Assembly: GCF_000368965.1 (NCBI RefSeq)
Contig: NZ_KB849780.1
Span: forward strand, 248,001-312,000
Source: Acinetobacter calcoaceticus DSM 30006 = CIP 81.8
Lineage (GTDB): Bacteria > Pseudomonadota > Gammaproteobacteria > Pseudomonadales > Moraxellaceae
Reading direction: 5' to 3'
DNA: 64,000 bases
Of this stretch, positions 12,100 through 20,660 are shown piece after piece. Below the pieces are notes generated by a model that saw only the letters and a program-made list of their open reading frames with translations, did not search any database and had not been told where the DNA came from. Each line of letters opens with the position of its first letter. Position 1 is the first letter of the stretch. The position numbers were made by a program, and so were the translations under genes.

Positions 12100-12651
12100 T
12101 TAATCTTGATCTGCTTGGGCTGCTTTATGATTATTTTGTACTTTTACATAATGTCTTGCCGAATAAGGAAGGAACGCTAATTCTTTTTCGGTCAATGGGC
12201 GCACTTGTTGTACAGGGCTTCCTACATATAGATAACCACTTTTTAAGACTTTACGCGGTGGAACCAAACTTCCCGCACCAATCATCACATCATCTTCAAT
12301 AATCACATCATCTAGAACAACGGTATTGATCCCGATTAAAACACGGTTACCGATGGTGCAGCCATGCAAGGTGACATGATGTCCAACCGTCACATCTTCA
12401 CCAATAATCAGCGGTGAGCCATTAGGTTTTGCATCATTTTTGTGGCTAACGTGCAACATACAATGGTCTTGTACGTTACTGTTTTTGCCAATTTGAATAC
12501 TATTTACGTCGCCGCGAATCACAGCAAAAGGCCAGACAGAAACATTTTCAGCTAAGCTCACTTCACCGACTACAACAGCCATTTCATCGATATAGCATGT
12601 TGTATCAATTTGAGGGCGGTGTTCAAGATAAGGACGGATGTTCTTTGCCAT
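12100..12651 (-). CDS. Gamma-carbonic-anhydrase-like (YrdA/PaaY type) hexapeptide-repeat protein
   Basis: Left-handed beta-helix protein of about 183 aa with hexapeptide repeats throughout. Metal-ligand-type histidines are visible in D-H-C-M-L-H-V-S-H, V-T-V-G-H-H-V and T-L-H-G-C, as in the gamma-carbonic-anhydrase-like YrdA/CaiE/PaaY group. Whether it hydrates CO2 or acts as an acyl-type hydrolase is not decided by sequence. The open frame reaches 12699, but that start would lie inside the dacC terminator hairpin, so the internal ATG giving M-A-K-N-I-R-P is preferred. No strong Shine-Dalgarno is visible. Confidence 0.85.
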   Translation of the reverse strand: MAKNIRPYLEHRPQIDTTCYIDEMAVVVGEVSLAENVSVWPFAVIRGDVNSIQIGKNSNVQDHCMLHVSHKNDAKPNGSPLIIGEDVTVGHHVTLHGCTIGNRVLIGINTVVLDDVIIEDDVMIGAGSLVPPRKVLKSGYLYVGSPVQQVRPLTEKELAFLPYSARHYVKVQNNHKAAQADQD

Positions 12652-12689
12652 GAGAGGTATCAACATAAAATTTAGTCGAATTATAAAAT

Positions 12690-12723
12690 AAAAAAGCACT
12701 CAGGCTAAATAGCATGAGTGCTT
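12690..12723 (-). terminator. Terminator after dacC
   Basis: AAGCACTCA/TGAGTGCTT stem followed on the minus strand by a T run. It lies 19 bp beyond the DD-carboxypeptidase stop. Confidence 0.8.
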
Positions 12724-12741
12724 AATTCAACTATTCAAAAA

Positions 12742-13890
12742 TTAGAACAAGTTGCTGAAGAATTGTTTCACATGGTCGATTAAGCGTGCAAAGAATCCTG
12801 CTTCTTCAACTGGCTTTAATGCAACTAATGGCTTTTCAGCAATTACTTTGCCGTCTAAGCTTGCAACGAGTTTACCTACGACTTGGCCTTTTTGAAGTGG
12901 CGCATTTAAGTTAGGTTGAACCACTAACTGAGTCTTAATACCGTCAGCTTTACCTTTAGGCATAGTCACACTAAAGTTTTCAGCTAAACCCACTTGAACT
13001 TCATCTTCTTTACCAAACCAGACTTTCGCTTTTGCAAGAACCTGATTGGCTGGTTGAACATTTGCTGTTTCAAAGTTTGCAAAGCCCCAAGCCAATAAAG
13101 CACGTGTTTGGTCTGCACGTTCAGCCATGCTTGGAGTACCAAAAATCACCGAAACTAAACGCATTGGACCGCGTTTACTTGAAGTAGTTAAGCAGTAACC
13201 AGCTTCATCTGTGTGGCCTGTTTTTAAACCATCTACACTTGGGTCTGTGTAAAGCAAGGCATTACGGTTGCCTTGTTTAATACCATTAAAGGTAAATTCT
13301 TTTTCAGAGTAGATTGGGTAATATTTTGAGCTGTCTTTAATAATATGTTGTGCTAAAACTGCCATATCTTTTGCAGTTGAATAGTGGCCTTCAGCTGGCA
13401 TACCAGTCGAGTTAACAAACTGGGTATTTACCATGCCGATACGTTTTGCTTCCTGATTCATCATGTGAGCAAAAGTGCCTTCATTTCCGGCAATATGTTC
13501 AGCCATTGCTTTTGACGCATCATTACCTGACTGGATAATAATACCGCGAAGCATTTCTAGAACAGTCGCTGTACCATTTAAAGGAACATACATACATGAT
13601 TCAGAGCTACTTCCTTTACACCATGCAGACTCGTTCATACGAACCTGCTCATTTTCAGTCAGATCACCTTTTAATAATTTTTGTTCAATGATGTAACTAG
13701 TCATCATTTTTGTCATAGAAGCAGGTGCAAGCTTTTCGTTTTCATTTTTAGAAGCAAGAATTTGTCCTGTCTCGTAATCCATTAATACATAAGACTTATT
13801 ATTTAATTCTGGCGGAGCTGATAAGACAGTTGCTGCATAAGAAAAGCTTGGCAAGAGGAGTAGTGCAGCAATAGCGCTTTTTCGAGTCAT
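12742..13890 (-). CDS. dacC: PBP5/6-type D-alanyl-D-alanine carboxypeptidase
   Basis: Periplasmic low-molecular-mass penicillin-binding protein that trims the terminal D-Ala from peptidoglycan pentapeptides. With the start at 13890 the protein is 382 aa: a signal peptide (about 1-19, ending S-Y-A-A), the active-site S58-M-T-K61, the S-G-N triad at 121-123 and K-T-G at 223-225. A C-terminal PBP5_C domain follows, then an amphipathic helix (F-F-A-R-L-I-D-H-V-K-Q-F-F-S-N-L-F) for membrane attachment. The open frame extends 20 codons further, but the signal peptide decides the start. The dacC symbol follows common Acinetobacter usage and is not proven against other PBP5/6 paralogues. Confidence 0.92.
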   Translation of the reverse strand: MTRKSAIAALLLLPSFSYAATVLSAPPELNNKSYVLMDYETGQILASKNENEKLAPASMTKMMTSYIIEQKLLKGDLTENEQVRMNESAWCKGSSSESCMYVPLNGTATVLEMLRGIIIQSGNDASKAMAEHIAGNEGTFAHMMNQEAKRIGMVNTQFVNSTGMPAEGHYSTAKDMAVLAQHIIKDSSKYYPIYSEKEFTFNGIKQGNRNALLYTDPSVDGLKTGHTDEAGYCLTTSSKRGPMRLVSVIFGTPSMAERADQTRALLAWGFANFETANVQPANQVLAKAKVWFGKEDEVQVGLAENFSVTMPKGKADGIKTQLVVQPNLNAPLQKGQVVGKLVASLDGKVIAEKPLVALKPVEEAGFFARLIDHVKQFFSNLF

Positions 13891-13948
13891 TCTATGTAAT
13901 TCCAATATCTTGTATGAAGCAGAAGAGCCTAGCATTTTAGGATAAAGC

Positions 13949-13981
13949 AAAGCCGACTTCTATGGGGGAAGTCGGCTTTTT
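13949..13981 (-). terminator. Terminator-like hairpin between a small secreted-protein gene and dacC
   Basis: GCCGACTTC/GAAGTCGGC is a perfect 9-bp stem with a 7-nt loop. The T run is better on the plus strand than on the minus strand, where both flanking genes lie, so read-through into dacC is possible. Confidence 0.6.
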
Positions 13982-14016
13982 CAAACAGTATTGTAACTCA
14001 AGAGTTTTTTGCTAAT

Positions 14017-14439
14017 TTAGTTTTGCGATTGATATGCTTTCACGTCTTGGCAAACTAAAGTGTTTTGGTCATCGCCTGCGGCTTTCGCATCTTTACGCGC
14101 TTCTTTTAAGTATTTTTTGAAGCCTTTGTCTTTGCTACGTTTTTCTAACGCAGAGACAGCATCAGTTTCATTTGGAAGATAGTCTTTAACTAAACGTTCG
14201 TAACCTTGAGCAAAATCAGCATCTTTTTTGCCAATAAGGTCTGGGCAAATTTCAGAAAGTACTTGAATCGCAGCTAATTCTTCAGGGGTTATACCTTGTT
14301 GTGGAGTCACTTCAACAACATTTTCATTTTCGGTTTTCTTTTCAGTTGTTTTCTTCTTATCAGCAGCAAAACCAACTGTTGCCATGCTCATAAGTAAAAC
14401 CAAAGAGAGCGATTGAACTAAGCTTTTCTTCATAAACAT
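14017..14439 (-). CDS. Small secreted protein, MCR_0457-like family (copy 1)
   Basis: Protein of 140 aa (138 if the ATG at 14433 is used) with a signal peptide ending around V-G-F-A-A, a Lys/Thr/Glu-rich linker, then an all-helical domain. The block A-A-I-Q-V-L-S-E-I-C-P-D-L-I-G and a second cysteine (L-V-C-Q-D) recur in the neighbouring gene at 14593. It resembles the MCR_0457 family of Moraxellaceae (recalled, not searched), which has no known function. The conserved Cys pair suggests a disulfide-stabilised periplasmic helical bundle. Confidence 0.8.
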   Translation of the reverse strand: MFMKKSLVQSLSLVLLMSMATVGFAADKKKTTEKKTENENVVEVTPQQGITPEELAAIQVLSEICPDLIGKKDADFAQGYERLVKDYLPNETDAVSALEKRSKDKGFKKYLKEARKDAKAAGDDQNTLVCQDVKAYQSQN

Positions 14440-14592
14440 CGATAACCCGAAATAAAAAATTTAAATATGTCGATAGCTTAACCAATTTGTAGGTTAAGAA
14501 AATGGAAAAAATGTATTGTTATGTTGGTTTTCTGCTTAATGCCAAACAGAAAACCAAAAATTAATAAATCTCTATTCTAAAAAGATTAAGAC

Positions 14593-14964
14593 CTATTCCT
14601 TATAATTAACCATCTCTTCACAGAGCTCATGTTGTTCATGATGGTCCATTTGTTTTGCAGCCTGACGTGCTTCATTTAATAAAGTTTTAAATTCTGTGTC
14701 ATTTTGCAGATTTGCTAAGGACATTGATTTATTTGAATAACCGTTTAGATACATCGCAATAATTTTTTGAGTATTTGACTCAAGTTTTTTATTTGTTCCC
14801 ACGAAAGCTGGGCAGATTTCCTGCAAAACTTGCGTTGCGGCAATATCATCTTTAATTAAGCTATCAGCCTCTTGTGTTGAGATATCCTCATCTGCAAAAA
14901 CCGCTTGCGTACACAATGTGATACTGATCCCCAATACCTGAAAAAAAGGAGCGAAAGTTTTCAT
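14593..14964 (-). CDS. Small secreted protein, MCR_0457-like family (copy 2)
   Basis: Diverged tandem paralogue of the gene at 14017. The 123 aa protein has a signal peptide (cleavage near V-F-A), then A-A-T-Q-V-L-Q-E-I-C-P-A-F-V-G matching the same block in copy 1, K-T-L-L-N-E-A-R-Q-A-A-K matching its K-Y-L-K-E-A-R-K-D-A-K, and a final Cys (H-E-L-C-E-E-M). It lacks the Lys/Thr-rich linker of copy 1. The 150-bp gap between the copies holds no gene and is AT-rich. No function can be assigned. Confidence 0.75.
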   Translation of the reverse strand: MKTFAPFFQVLGISITLCTQAVFADEDISTQEADSLIKDDIAATQVLQEICPAFVGTNKKLESNTQKIIAMYLNGYSNKSMSLANLQNDTEFKTLLNEARQAAKQMDHHEQHELCEEMVNYKE

Positions 14965-15065
14965 TTTTTCACAATTTTATAATGCTATGGAGGCATAAAT
15001 ATATATAATTCAACAGATAATTCAATTATGAAAACCTTTAGGTTTATTTGTCGAGAAAGATTTTA

Positions 15066-15836
15066 GTGAATATTTTAATTGCGAATGATGACGGTGTTTT
15101 TGCGCCAGGTATACAGGCTTTAGCTGAGGCATTAAGACCGCTTGGACGCGTGGTTGTAGTTGCACCAGAAAGCGAAAGAAGTGGTTTTTCAAGTGCATTG
15201 ACATTGGATCGACCATTGCGCCCAATTCAAATTGTCGAAGATGTATGGGCAGTGAATGGTACGCCAGCAGATTGTGTTTATTTATCAATGAATGGTTTGT
15301 TCGATTTTGAATTTGACTTGGTCGTGAGTGGAATCAATAGCGGAGCAAACTTAGGTGATGATGTTTTATATTCTGGAACAGTAGGCGCAGCATTTGAAGG
15401 CCGTTTGATGAAGCAACCAGCAATTGCTGTGTCTTTAGCTGGTTCTGATGTACGCGCTTATAACAATAAAGAAGATTATGCTCAGGCTGCTCAGTGGGTT
15501 CATGATTTTATTGCAAGTGGACTGCCATCTTTGCCTCCAAGACATATCTTGAATATTAATATTCCAGACGTGCCACAGTTAAAAGGAGCACAAATTACTT
15601 ATCAGGGACGCCGTGCCCAATCTAAGCCAATTACGAGTCATGTCGACCCACGAGGACGTCAAGTTTACTGGATTGGACTAGCAGGTGAGGCGGTTACAGA
15701 TCCGCAGCGTGATTTAAGCCAGATTCAGTCTGACTTTTTTGCAGTGGCCAATGGATATGTAAGTGTTACCCCAATTCAGATGGACGCAACAAATTATGCT
15801 GTTTTAGAAGACCTACAGCTAAGTTTGAGTCAATAA
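15066..15836 (+). CDS. surE: SurE, 5'-nucleotidase
   Basis: Metal-dependent survival protein that removes phosphate from nucleoside 5'-(or 3'-)monophosphates. The N-terminal metal motif N-D-D-G follows I-L-I-A, and the [12 protein letters not shown] block completes the active site. The GTG at 15066 gives a 256-residue protein starting [10 protein letters not shown], the normal SurE start. The open frame begins six codons earlier with a TTG. A terminator-like hairpin follows. The next gene is an NlpD-like lipoprotein, as in many gammaproteobacteria, but pcm and rpoS are absent. Confidence 0.95.
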   Translation: MNILIANDDGVFAPGIQALAEALRPLGRVVVVAPESERSGFSSALTLDRPLRPIQIVEDVWAVNGTPADCVYLSMNGLFDFEFDLVVSGINSGANLGDDVLYSGTVGAAFEGRLMKQPAIAVSLAGSDVRAYNNKEDYAQAAQWVHDFIASGLPSLPPRHILNINIPDVPQLKGAQITYQGRRAQSKPITSHVDPRGRQVYWIGLAGEAVTDPQRDLSQIQSDFFAVANGYVSVTPIQMDATNYAVLEDLQLSLSQ

Positions 15837-15871
15837 TTTGCCTCGAATGTTATAACTTTGTGAATAAAGAA

Positions 15872-15901
15872 AAAGAGGAACGTGTTTCCTCTTACTTTTT
15901 T
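15872..15901 (+). terminator. Terminator after surE
   Basis: AAGAGGAA/TTCCTCTT stem followed by AC and six T. Confidence 0.75.
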
Positions 15902-15947
15902 GTTACTCTTAGCCGAAATGATTTGTAGCATTTAGTGAGGGAGATCA

Positions 15948-16775
15948 ATGCATTTAATTGGGCAACAAAGCAGAGTGAATATCCAAAAAGACAAAATAAT
16001 GAAAATTATGCTGTTGTCTGTAGCTGTAGGTTTTACTGTGGCTATGGCTGGATGTGCTTCTAAACCGCAAATTAATAATAGTTCTCGCTATGCAATGGCT
16101 CCTAACTATTACACAGTTCGTTCAGGTGATACTTTAAGTGGTATCGCAATGCGTTATGGTCTGGACTATGTCAGCATTGCCGAAATGAATGATATTCCCG
16201 CACCATATCGTATTTATGTCAATCAATCGTTGCGTTTGAAGAAAGGTTCTTCACCAAGAACAGTTTCTACGCAAGTCATGGCGCAACCTGAACAAATTAA
16301 GCGTCAAACCATTGCTTTACCAACAACACAGCCTGTTACTCCAGTAACTCCGCCAGCAACTAGCGTACCATCAACAAACACGACAGTAGCTTCGGTTGCA
16401 CCAAATTCGAGCTTACGTTGGATAAAACCGACCAATGGCCCAGTAATCCAAGGGTTTAATTTGGCAAATAATGTCAAGGGAATCCGTTATGGTGGAAATC
16501 AGGGTGACCCTATTTATGCCGCAGCCGATGGTCAAGTTGTCTATGCAGCAGATGGCTTAAAAGAATACGGGAATCTGGTTTTAGTTAAGCATATTGACGG
16601 TTACATCAGTGCGTATGCCCACAATAGCAAGATGTTGGTGAAAAGCGGTGATAATATAACTGCTGGACAAAAAATTGCCGAAATGGGATCTACTGGAGCG
16701 TCTCAGGTCATGCTCGAGTTCCAGATTCGTTTGGATGGAAAACCGATTAATCCTATAAATCTTTTACCAAAATAG
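15948..16775 (+). CDS. nlpD: NlpD-like lipoprotein (LysM and degenerate LytM/M23 domains)
   Basis: Outer-membrane lipoprotein predicted to activate a cell-division amidase. There is a lipobox A-M-A-G-C (Cys36 from the first ATG), a LysM domain at about 52-97 (Y-T-V-R-S-G-D-T-L-S-G-I-A), a Pro/Thr/Val-rich linker, then a LytM domain at about 160-270. The metal-binding histidines of active M23 peptidases are missing: the HxxxD position reads R-Y-G-G-N-Q-G-D, and the last HxH reads M-L-E-F. It is therefore probably a non-catalytic activator like E. coli NlpD. GAGGGAG directly before the ATG at 15948 supports the long N-terminus, though 15999 would give a more usual signal peptide. Confidence 0.88.
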   Translation: MHLIGQQSRVNIQKDKIMKIMLLSVAVGFTVAMAGCASKPQINNSSRYAMAPNYYTVRSGDTLSGIAMRYGLDYVSIAEMNDIPAPYRIYVNQSLRLKKGSSPRTVSTQVMAQPEQIKRQTIALPTTQPVTPVTPPATSVPSTNTTVASVAPNSSLRWIKPTNGPVIQGFNLANNVKGIRYGGNQGDPIYAAADGQVVYAADGLKEYGNLVLVKHIDGYISAYAHNSKMLVKSGDNITAGQKIAEMGSTGASQVMLEFQIRLDGKPINPINLLPK

Positions 16776-16876
16776 CTAATGCAAAAAACTTAGGTTTCCT
16801 CGTATAATGTAATTGGTTGCTTTCATTACAACAATAAGCATTTTTTATAAATTTAAAATTAGATTTGAGGAAACCT

Positions 16877-17806
16877 ATGTTAGATCAGCTTCGTGCGATG
16901 GGTGTTTTTGCTTGTGTGGTCGAAAAAAGTTCATTCAGTGGTGCGGCACGTGAATTGGGAATTACAACAAGTGCGGTGAGCCAACAGATTCGCTCCCTTG
17001 AGAATGAAATGGATGTAATTTTATTACATCGCTCCACTCGTAAACTTAGTTTAACAGAAGCCGGACAGGCTTTTTTTTCAAGCTGTCAAGAGATGTTGGC
17101 GGCTGCTGAAAGGGGAAAAATCAGAATTAATGAATTGAGGGATGATTTAATCGGAGATTTGCGTATTGCAACAACTCCTGATTTAGCAGTTCAACACCTC
17201 ATTCCTGCATTATCTCACTGGATGTCAGCTCATCGTGGTTTATCTGTGCATTTCGAAGTTGGGCATCGCTATATCGATTTAATTGAAGAGCGAATTGATA
17301 TCGCAGTACGCATGAGTTCCACTCCGGTAGAAGAGAGTAGTTCTATCATTCCGATGGCTTTTGTAGATCAAATTTTGGTAGCTTCTCCCAGTTATCTGAA
17401 CCAATCTAGTCCAATTGTGCATCCTAATGATTTAAGAGATCATGAATTGTTGTCGATTAATGTCATGAATGACTCGCGCCATTTCAATTTTCAACATGTA
17501 AAAACAGGTGAAACGCTTAATATTGAAATGCAAAGCCGTTTGCAGAGCAATAATTTACAAGTTGCAAAAGCGTTATGTCAGCAAGGGCATGGTATTGCAC
17601 GAATTTTATATTTGGACGCTCAAAAAGAATTAAAAAATGGTTCTTTGATTGAACTCATGCCAGATTGGAAATTACCAGCTTTTACATTGTATGCAGAGGT
17701 TGCCAAGCATGATCAACAACCAATGAAAATTCAACGTTGTGTTGAAGCACTTAAACAATATTTTAGCCAGTTAGCAGGAGGGCGAGCGATTCAAATCGTT
17801 CGCTAG
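16877..17806 (+). CDS. LysR-family transcriptional regulator
   Basis: DNA-binding regulator of 309 aa. The N-terminal winged helix-turn-helix is at about residues 5-62 (F-S-G-A-A-R-E-L-G-I-T-T-S-A-V-S-Q-Q-I-R-S-L-E), followed by a LysR substrate-binding domain. GAGGAAACCTATG places a perfect Shine-Dalgarno before the ATG at 16877; the open frame begins four codons upstream with TTG. The target is unknown. Neighbours on both sides are core genes with their own transcription, so it may act at a distance. Confidence 0.9.
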   Translation: MLDQLRAMGVFACVVEKSSFSGAARELGITTSAVSQQIRSLENEMDVILLHRSTRKLSLTEAGQAFFSSCQEMLAAAERGKIRINELRDDLIGDLRIATTPDLAVQHLIPALSHWMSAHRGLSVHFEVGHRYIDLIEERIDIAVRMSSTPVEESSSIIPMAFVDQILVASPSYLNQSSPIVHPNDLRDHELLSINVMNDSRHFNFQHVKTGETLNIEMQSRLQSNNLQVAKALCQQGHGIARILYLDAQKELKNGSLIELMPDWKLPAFTLYAEVAKHDQQPMKIQRCVEALKQYFSQLAGGRAIQIVR

Positions 17807-17844
17807 TCGGGTAAGTTTAAGCATTTTTAGCCTAAACAATATAA

Positions 17845-17876
17845 AAGGGCCTGTATTTTACAGGCCCTTTTTTTAT
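17845..17876 (+). terminator. Bidirectional terminator between the LysR gene and the Lon-like gene
   Basis: AAAAGGGCCTG/CAGGCCCTTTT hairpin with a T run, between two convergent genes. Confidence 0.9.
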
Positions 17877-20494
17877 TACTTCTGTTTTAATGTGGCAACT
17901 TCTTCTGCATTTTCTTGTGGCAGATCGTTAGCCGTAAGTTCTTCATGCTTCTTAATTTTTTTCTTATTTTTCTTTTTCTTTTTTGGCTCTTCTTCAATTT
18001 CAGCACCATCCTCAATGGCTTGCCAATATTCAAGTTGTTCCATCACTGCTGCATAAATTGAATTTTTGCTGTATTTACCCTTTTTATCGAGTGCACCAAC
18101 CGGACGAGCCATTAAGATTTCAAGTGCTTGATCAATAGTATCAATCGCATGGATATGGAATTGACCGCTGCGAACAGCATCAATAACATCCTGACGTATC
18201 ATTAAATGCTGCATATTTTGACGAGGAATAATGACACCTTGCTTACCTGTGAAACCTTGTAATTTACATGCATCATAAAAGCCTTCAATTTTTGCATTGA
18301 CGCCACCAATTGGCTGGACTTGTCCTAATTGGTTCATAGAGCCAGTAATTGCCCATGATTGATCAATTGGTATTTGGCTAATCGCAGAAATCAATGCTGA
18401 AAGCTCAGCAACAGTGGCACTATCGCCATCGACTTGACCATAGCTCTGTTCAAATGCAAGCGCAGCTGAGAAATGTAAAATTTGTTCACGGCCAAAGTGA
18501 GCTTTCAAGAAGCTAGACATGAGCAACACGCCTTTGGCATGCAGTGAGCCACCAAGTTCTACACTACGCTCAATATCAAGGATATCACCGCCACCTTGAT
18601 AAACGGACGCTGTCAAACGTGAAGGCAAACCAAACTCAACATCTGCATAATGAATAACGGAAAGGGCATTGATCTGACCTAAACGGTATCCCGACGTTTC
18701 GATTAATTGTGTACCACGTGAAAGATCTTGCCAGTAAAGCTCTCTTAAATAGCCTAAACGGTATTGTCGATGTTGTAGGGCTAGGTTGATATGCTGTTCA
18801 GTGACGATCTTGTCCTCGGCTTTAAACGCATGGTGGTGCGCTTCCCGAATGAGGTCACCTAGAGTAGACGCATGTAATGATAACGAGCTTTGATCTTCTG
18901 CTTGGCGGCTCGAATCAGTTAATAAAGCTGCTAAAGCGCTACGATCAAATGGTAGTAATTTATCGGCTTGAACATAGTCAGCAATGAGCTGCATATAAGC
19001 CTGTTCATTCGTTTCATTACGTTGCAGAGTATCGGTAAAATCTGCACGAATTTTAAAGACACTGCCAAGTTCTGGTTCAATCTCTAAAATTTCATAATAA
19101 ATTTCAGGCTCAGCCATTAAGATCACTTTAATATCGAGCGGAATTGCAGCAGGTTCAATCGAAATGCTGCCAGTTAGAGTCAGCATGTGTTCAAGTGAAG
19201 ATAATCTCAGTTGCCCAGATTTAAGCGCGCGTTTTAAACCTTGCCAAGCATATGGTTGTTCTAGTAATTGTTCAGCTTCAAGCATTAAAAAGCCACCATT
19301 GGCTTGATGCAATGAACCCGGACGAATTAAGGTGAAATCTGTGATAATTGTGCCGTTATGGGTAAGCTGTTCAACGTGACCAAGTAAATTATAGTGTGTT
19401 GGAAAGTCTTCAAAAATAACAGGAGCACCGCTATTTGGTTTATTAGCCACAATAACATTAGCTTGATAACGTGCAGGAACACGGTTGAACATTGATGGAG
19501 CATAATCATCTTCATCTTGTTCTAAAATCAATTCAACATTATCAATAATATCTTGAGCATATTGTTTTAAGTAATCTTCGAGTCCTTTAACCTGACCATA
19601 TTTATTTAAAATAAGATCCATTCTTGGCATAACGACTTGCGTTGCAATATCTCGATTTAACACAGACACTTTGTCACGTGCATCATCTTCTAAATCACCT
19701 AAATGTAAACCAAGGCGATCCAGCTTTTTATCCATATAGCGAATATTGGCCGCAATTTCAGCGCGTTGTTTACTATTTAAAGCATCAATATCGTTTTGGG
19801 TAAGTTCTTGAACTTGATCATCTTTAACTTGTACAGGTACAAAGCCATGTTTCTCATTACGAGAAATGAGTTTTAAGTCGAGTTCTTCACCTTCTTTGGT
19901 CAGTTCAACAAGCGCTTGCTGTTGTACATCGCCTGTTTCCTGACGGATGCGCTCAATACGGTTATGATAAGTCTCTGCACTAAAACGGCGTTCAAGTTGT
20001 TTTAAAATTATTTGCCAAGTTTGTTCATGTGCTTGTTGAAACTTAGTGCCTTGACCTGCTGGGAAACGTAGGGCAATAGGTTGACGTGCTTGTTTGAAAT
20101 TATAGACATACACCCAGTCATCAGGCGTTGGCATTGTTTTGGCGTGCTGCTGTAACAAACGTTTGATCATGGTACGTTTGCCTAAACCAGCAGTTCCTAC
20201 AGCAAAAATGTTGTAGCCTGAGTAGGGCAAAGAAATTCCCGCCTCTACAGATGCTTTGGCACGATCTTGACCTAAAAAGTTATTAAGCGGTTTGATGCGT
20301 TTGGTTGAAGCTGGAATTTTTTCAAAATCTGGGATATGTGTAAGTTGTTCAGGTTTTAAAACGGTCTTGTCTAAGGTCATTTTTATATCAGGTTGCTCAA
20401 AAGCTGAAGGAAATGCATTTACTGTGACGTTTGTGGTGTTTGTTTTGGCGAGTGATAAAGTTGAAATAGTCACTTGATCAAGTTTTTGTGTCAC
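17876..20494 (-). CDS. Lon-like AAA+ protease (LonB type)
   Basis: ATP-dependent protease related to bacterial LonB/LonC rather than LonA: it lacks the N-terminal substrate domain of LonA. With the GTG start at 20494 (GGA 8 nt upstream) it has 872 aa. The Walker A motif G-T-A-G-L-G-K is at about residues 100-106. The catalytic dyad fits Ser692 (D-G-D-S-A-T-V) and Lys735 (N-A-K-I-E-G), 43 residues apart as in E. coli Lon. After the protease domain comes a tail with an E-E-E-P block and runs of lysine, likely disordered and possibly nucleic-acid-binding. The frame is open to 20554 and the ATG at 20380 has no Shine-Dalgarno, so the start is uncertain. Confidence 0.88.
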   Translation of the reverse strand: MTQKLDQVTISTLSLAKTNTTNVTVNAFPSAFEQPDIKMTLDKTVLKPEQLTHIPDFEKIPASTKRIKPLNNFLGQDRAKASVEAGISLPYSGYNIFAVGTAGLGKRTMIKRLLQQHAKTMPTPDDWVYVYNFKQARQPIALRFPAGQGTKFQQAHEQTWQIILKQLERRFSAETYHNRIERIRQETGDVQQQALVELTKEGEELDLKLISRNEKHGFVPVQVKDDQVQELTQNDIDALNSKQRAEIAANIRYMDKKLDRLGLHLGDLEDDARDKVSVLNRDIATQVVMPRMDLILNKYGQVKGLEDYLKQYAQDIIDNVELILEQDEDDYAPSMFNRVPARYQANVIVANKPNSGAPVIFEDFPTHYNLLGHVEQLTHNGTIITDFTLIRPGSLHQANGGFLMLEAEQLLEQPYAWQGLKRALKSGQLRLSSLEHMLTLTGSISIEPAAIPLDIKVILMAEPEIYYEILEIEPELGSVFKIRADFTDTLQRNETNEQAYMQLIADYVQADKLLPFDRSALAALLTDSSRQAEDQSSLSLHASTLGDLIREAHHHAFKAEDKIVTEQHINLALQHRQYRLGYLRELYWQDLSRGTQLIETSGYRLGQINALSVIHYADVEFGLPSRLTASVYQGGGDILDIERSVELGGSLHAKGVLLMSSFLKAHFGREQILHFSAALAFEQSYGQVDGDSATVAELSALISAISQIPIDQSWAITGSMNQLGQVQPIGGVNAKIEGFYDACKLQGFTGKQGVIIPRQNMQHLMIRQDVIDAVRSGQFHIHAIDTIDQALEILMARPVGALDKKGKYSKNSIYAAVMEQLEYWQAIEDGAEIEEEPKKKKKNKKKIKKHEELTANDLPQENAEEVATLKQK

Positions 20495-20660
20495 TGTTGA
20501 TATCCAGCAAAAGAAAACGAAGTTTGAAGCCCTAAAGGTATACAGGTTTAGCATAAAATATCAAGCAAACTTGCGGTTTTTATCGCCAAACCCAAAATGT
20601 TTGCATAAAGAATCTTGAAAGCAATTGTAAGAAGGGTTTGAATAGGCACATTTATAATTT

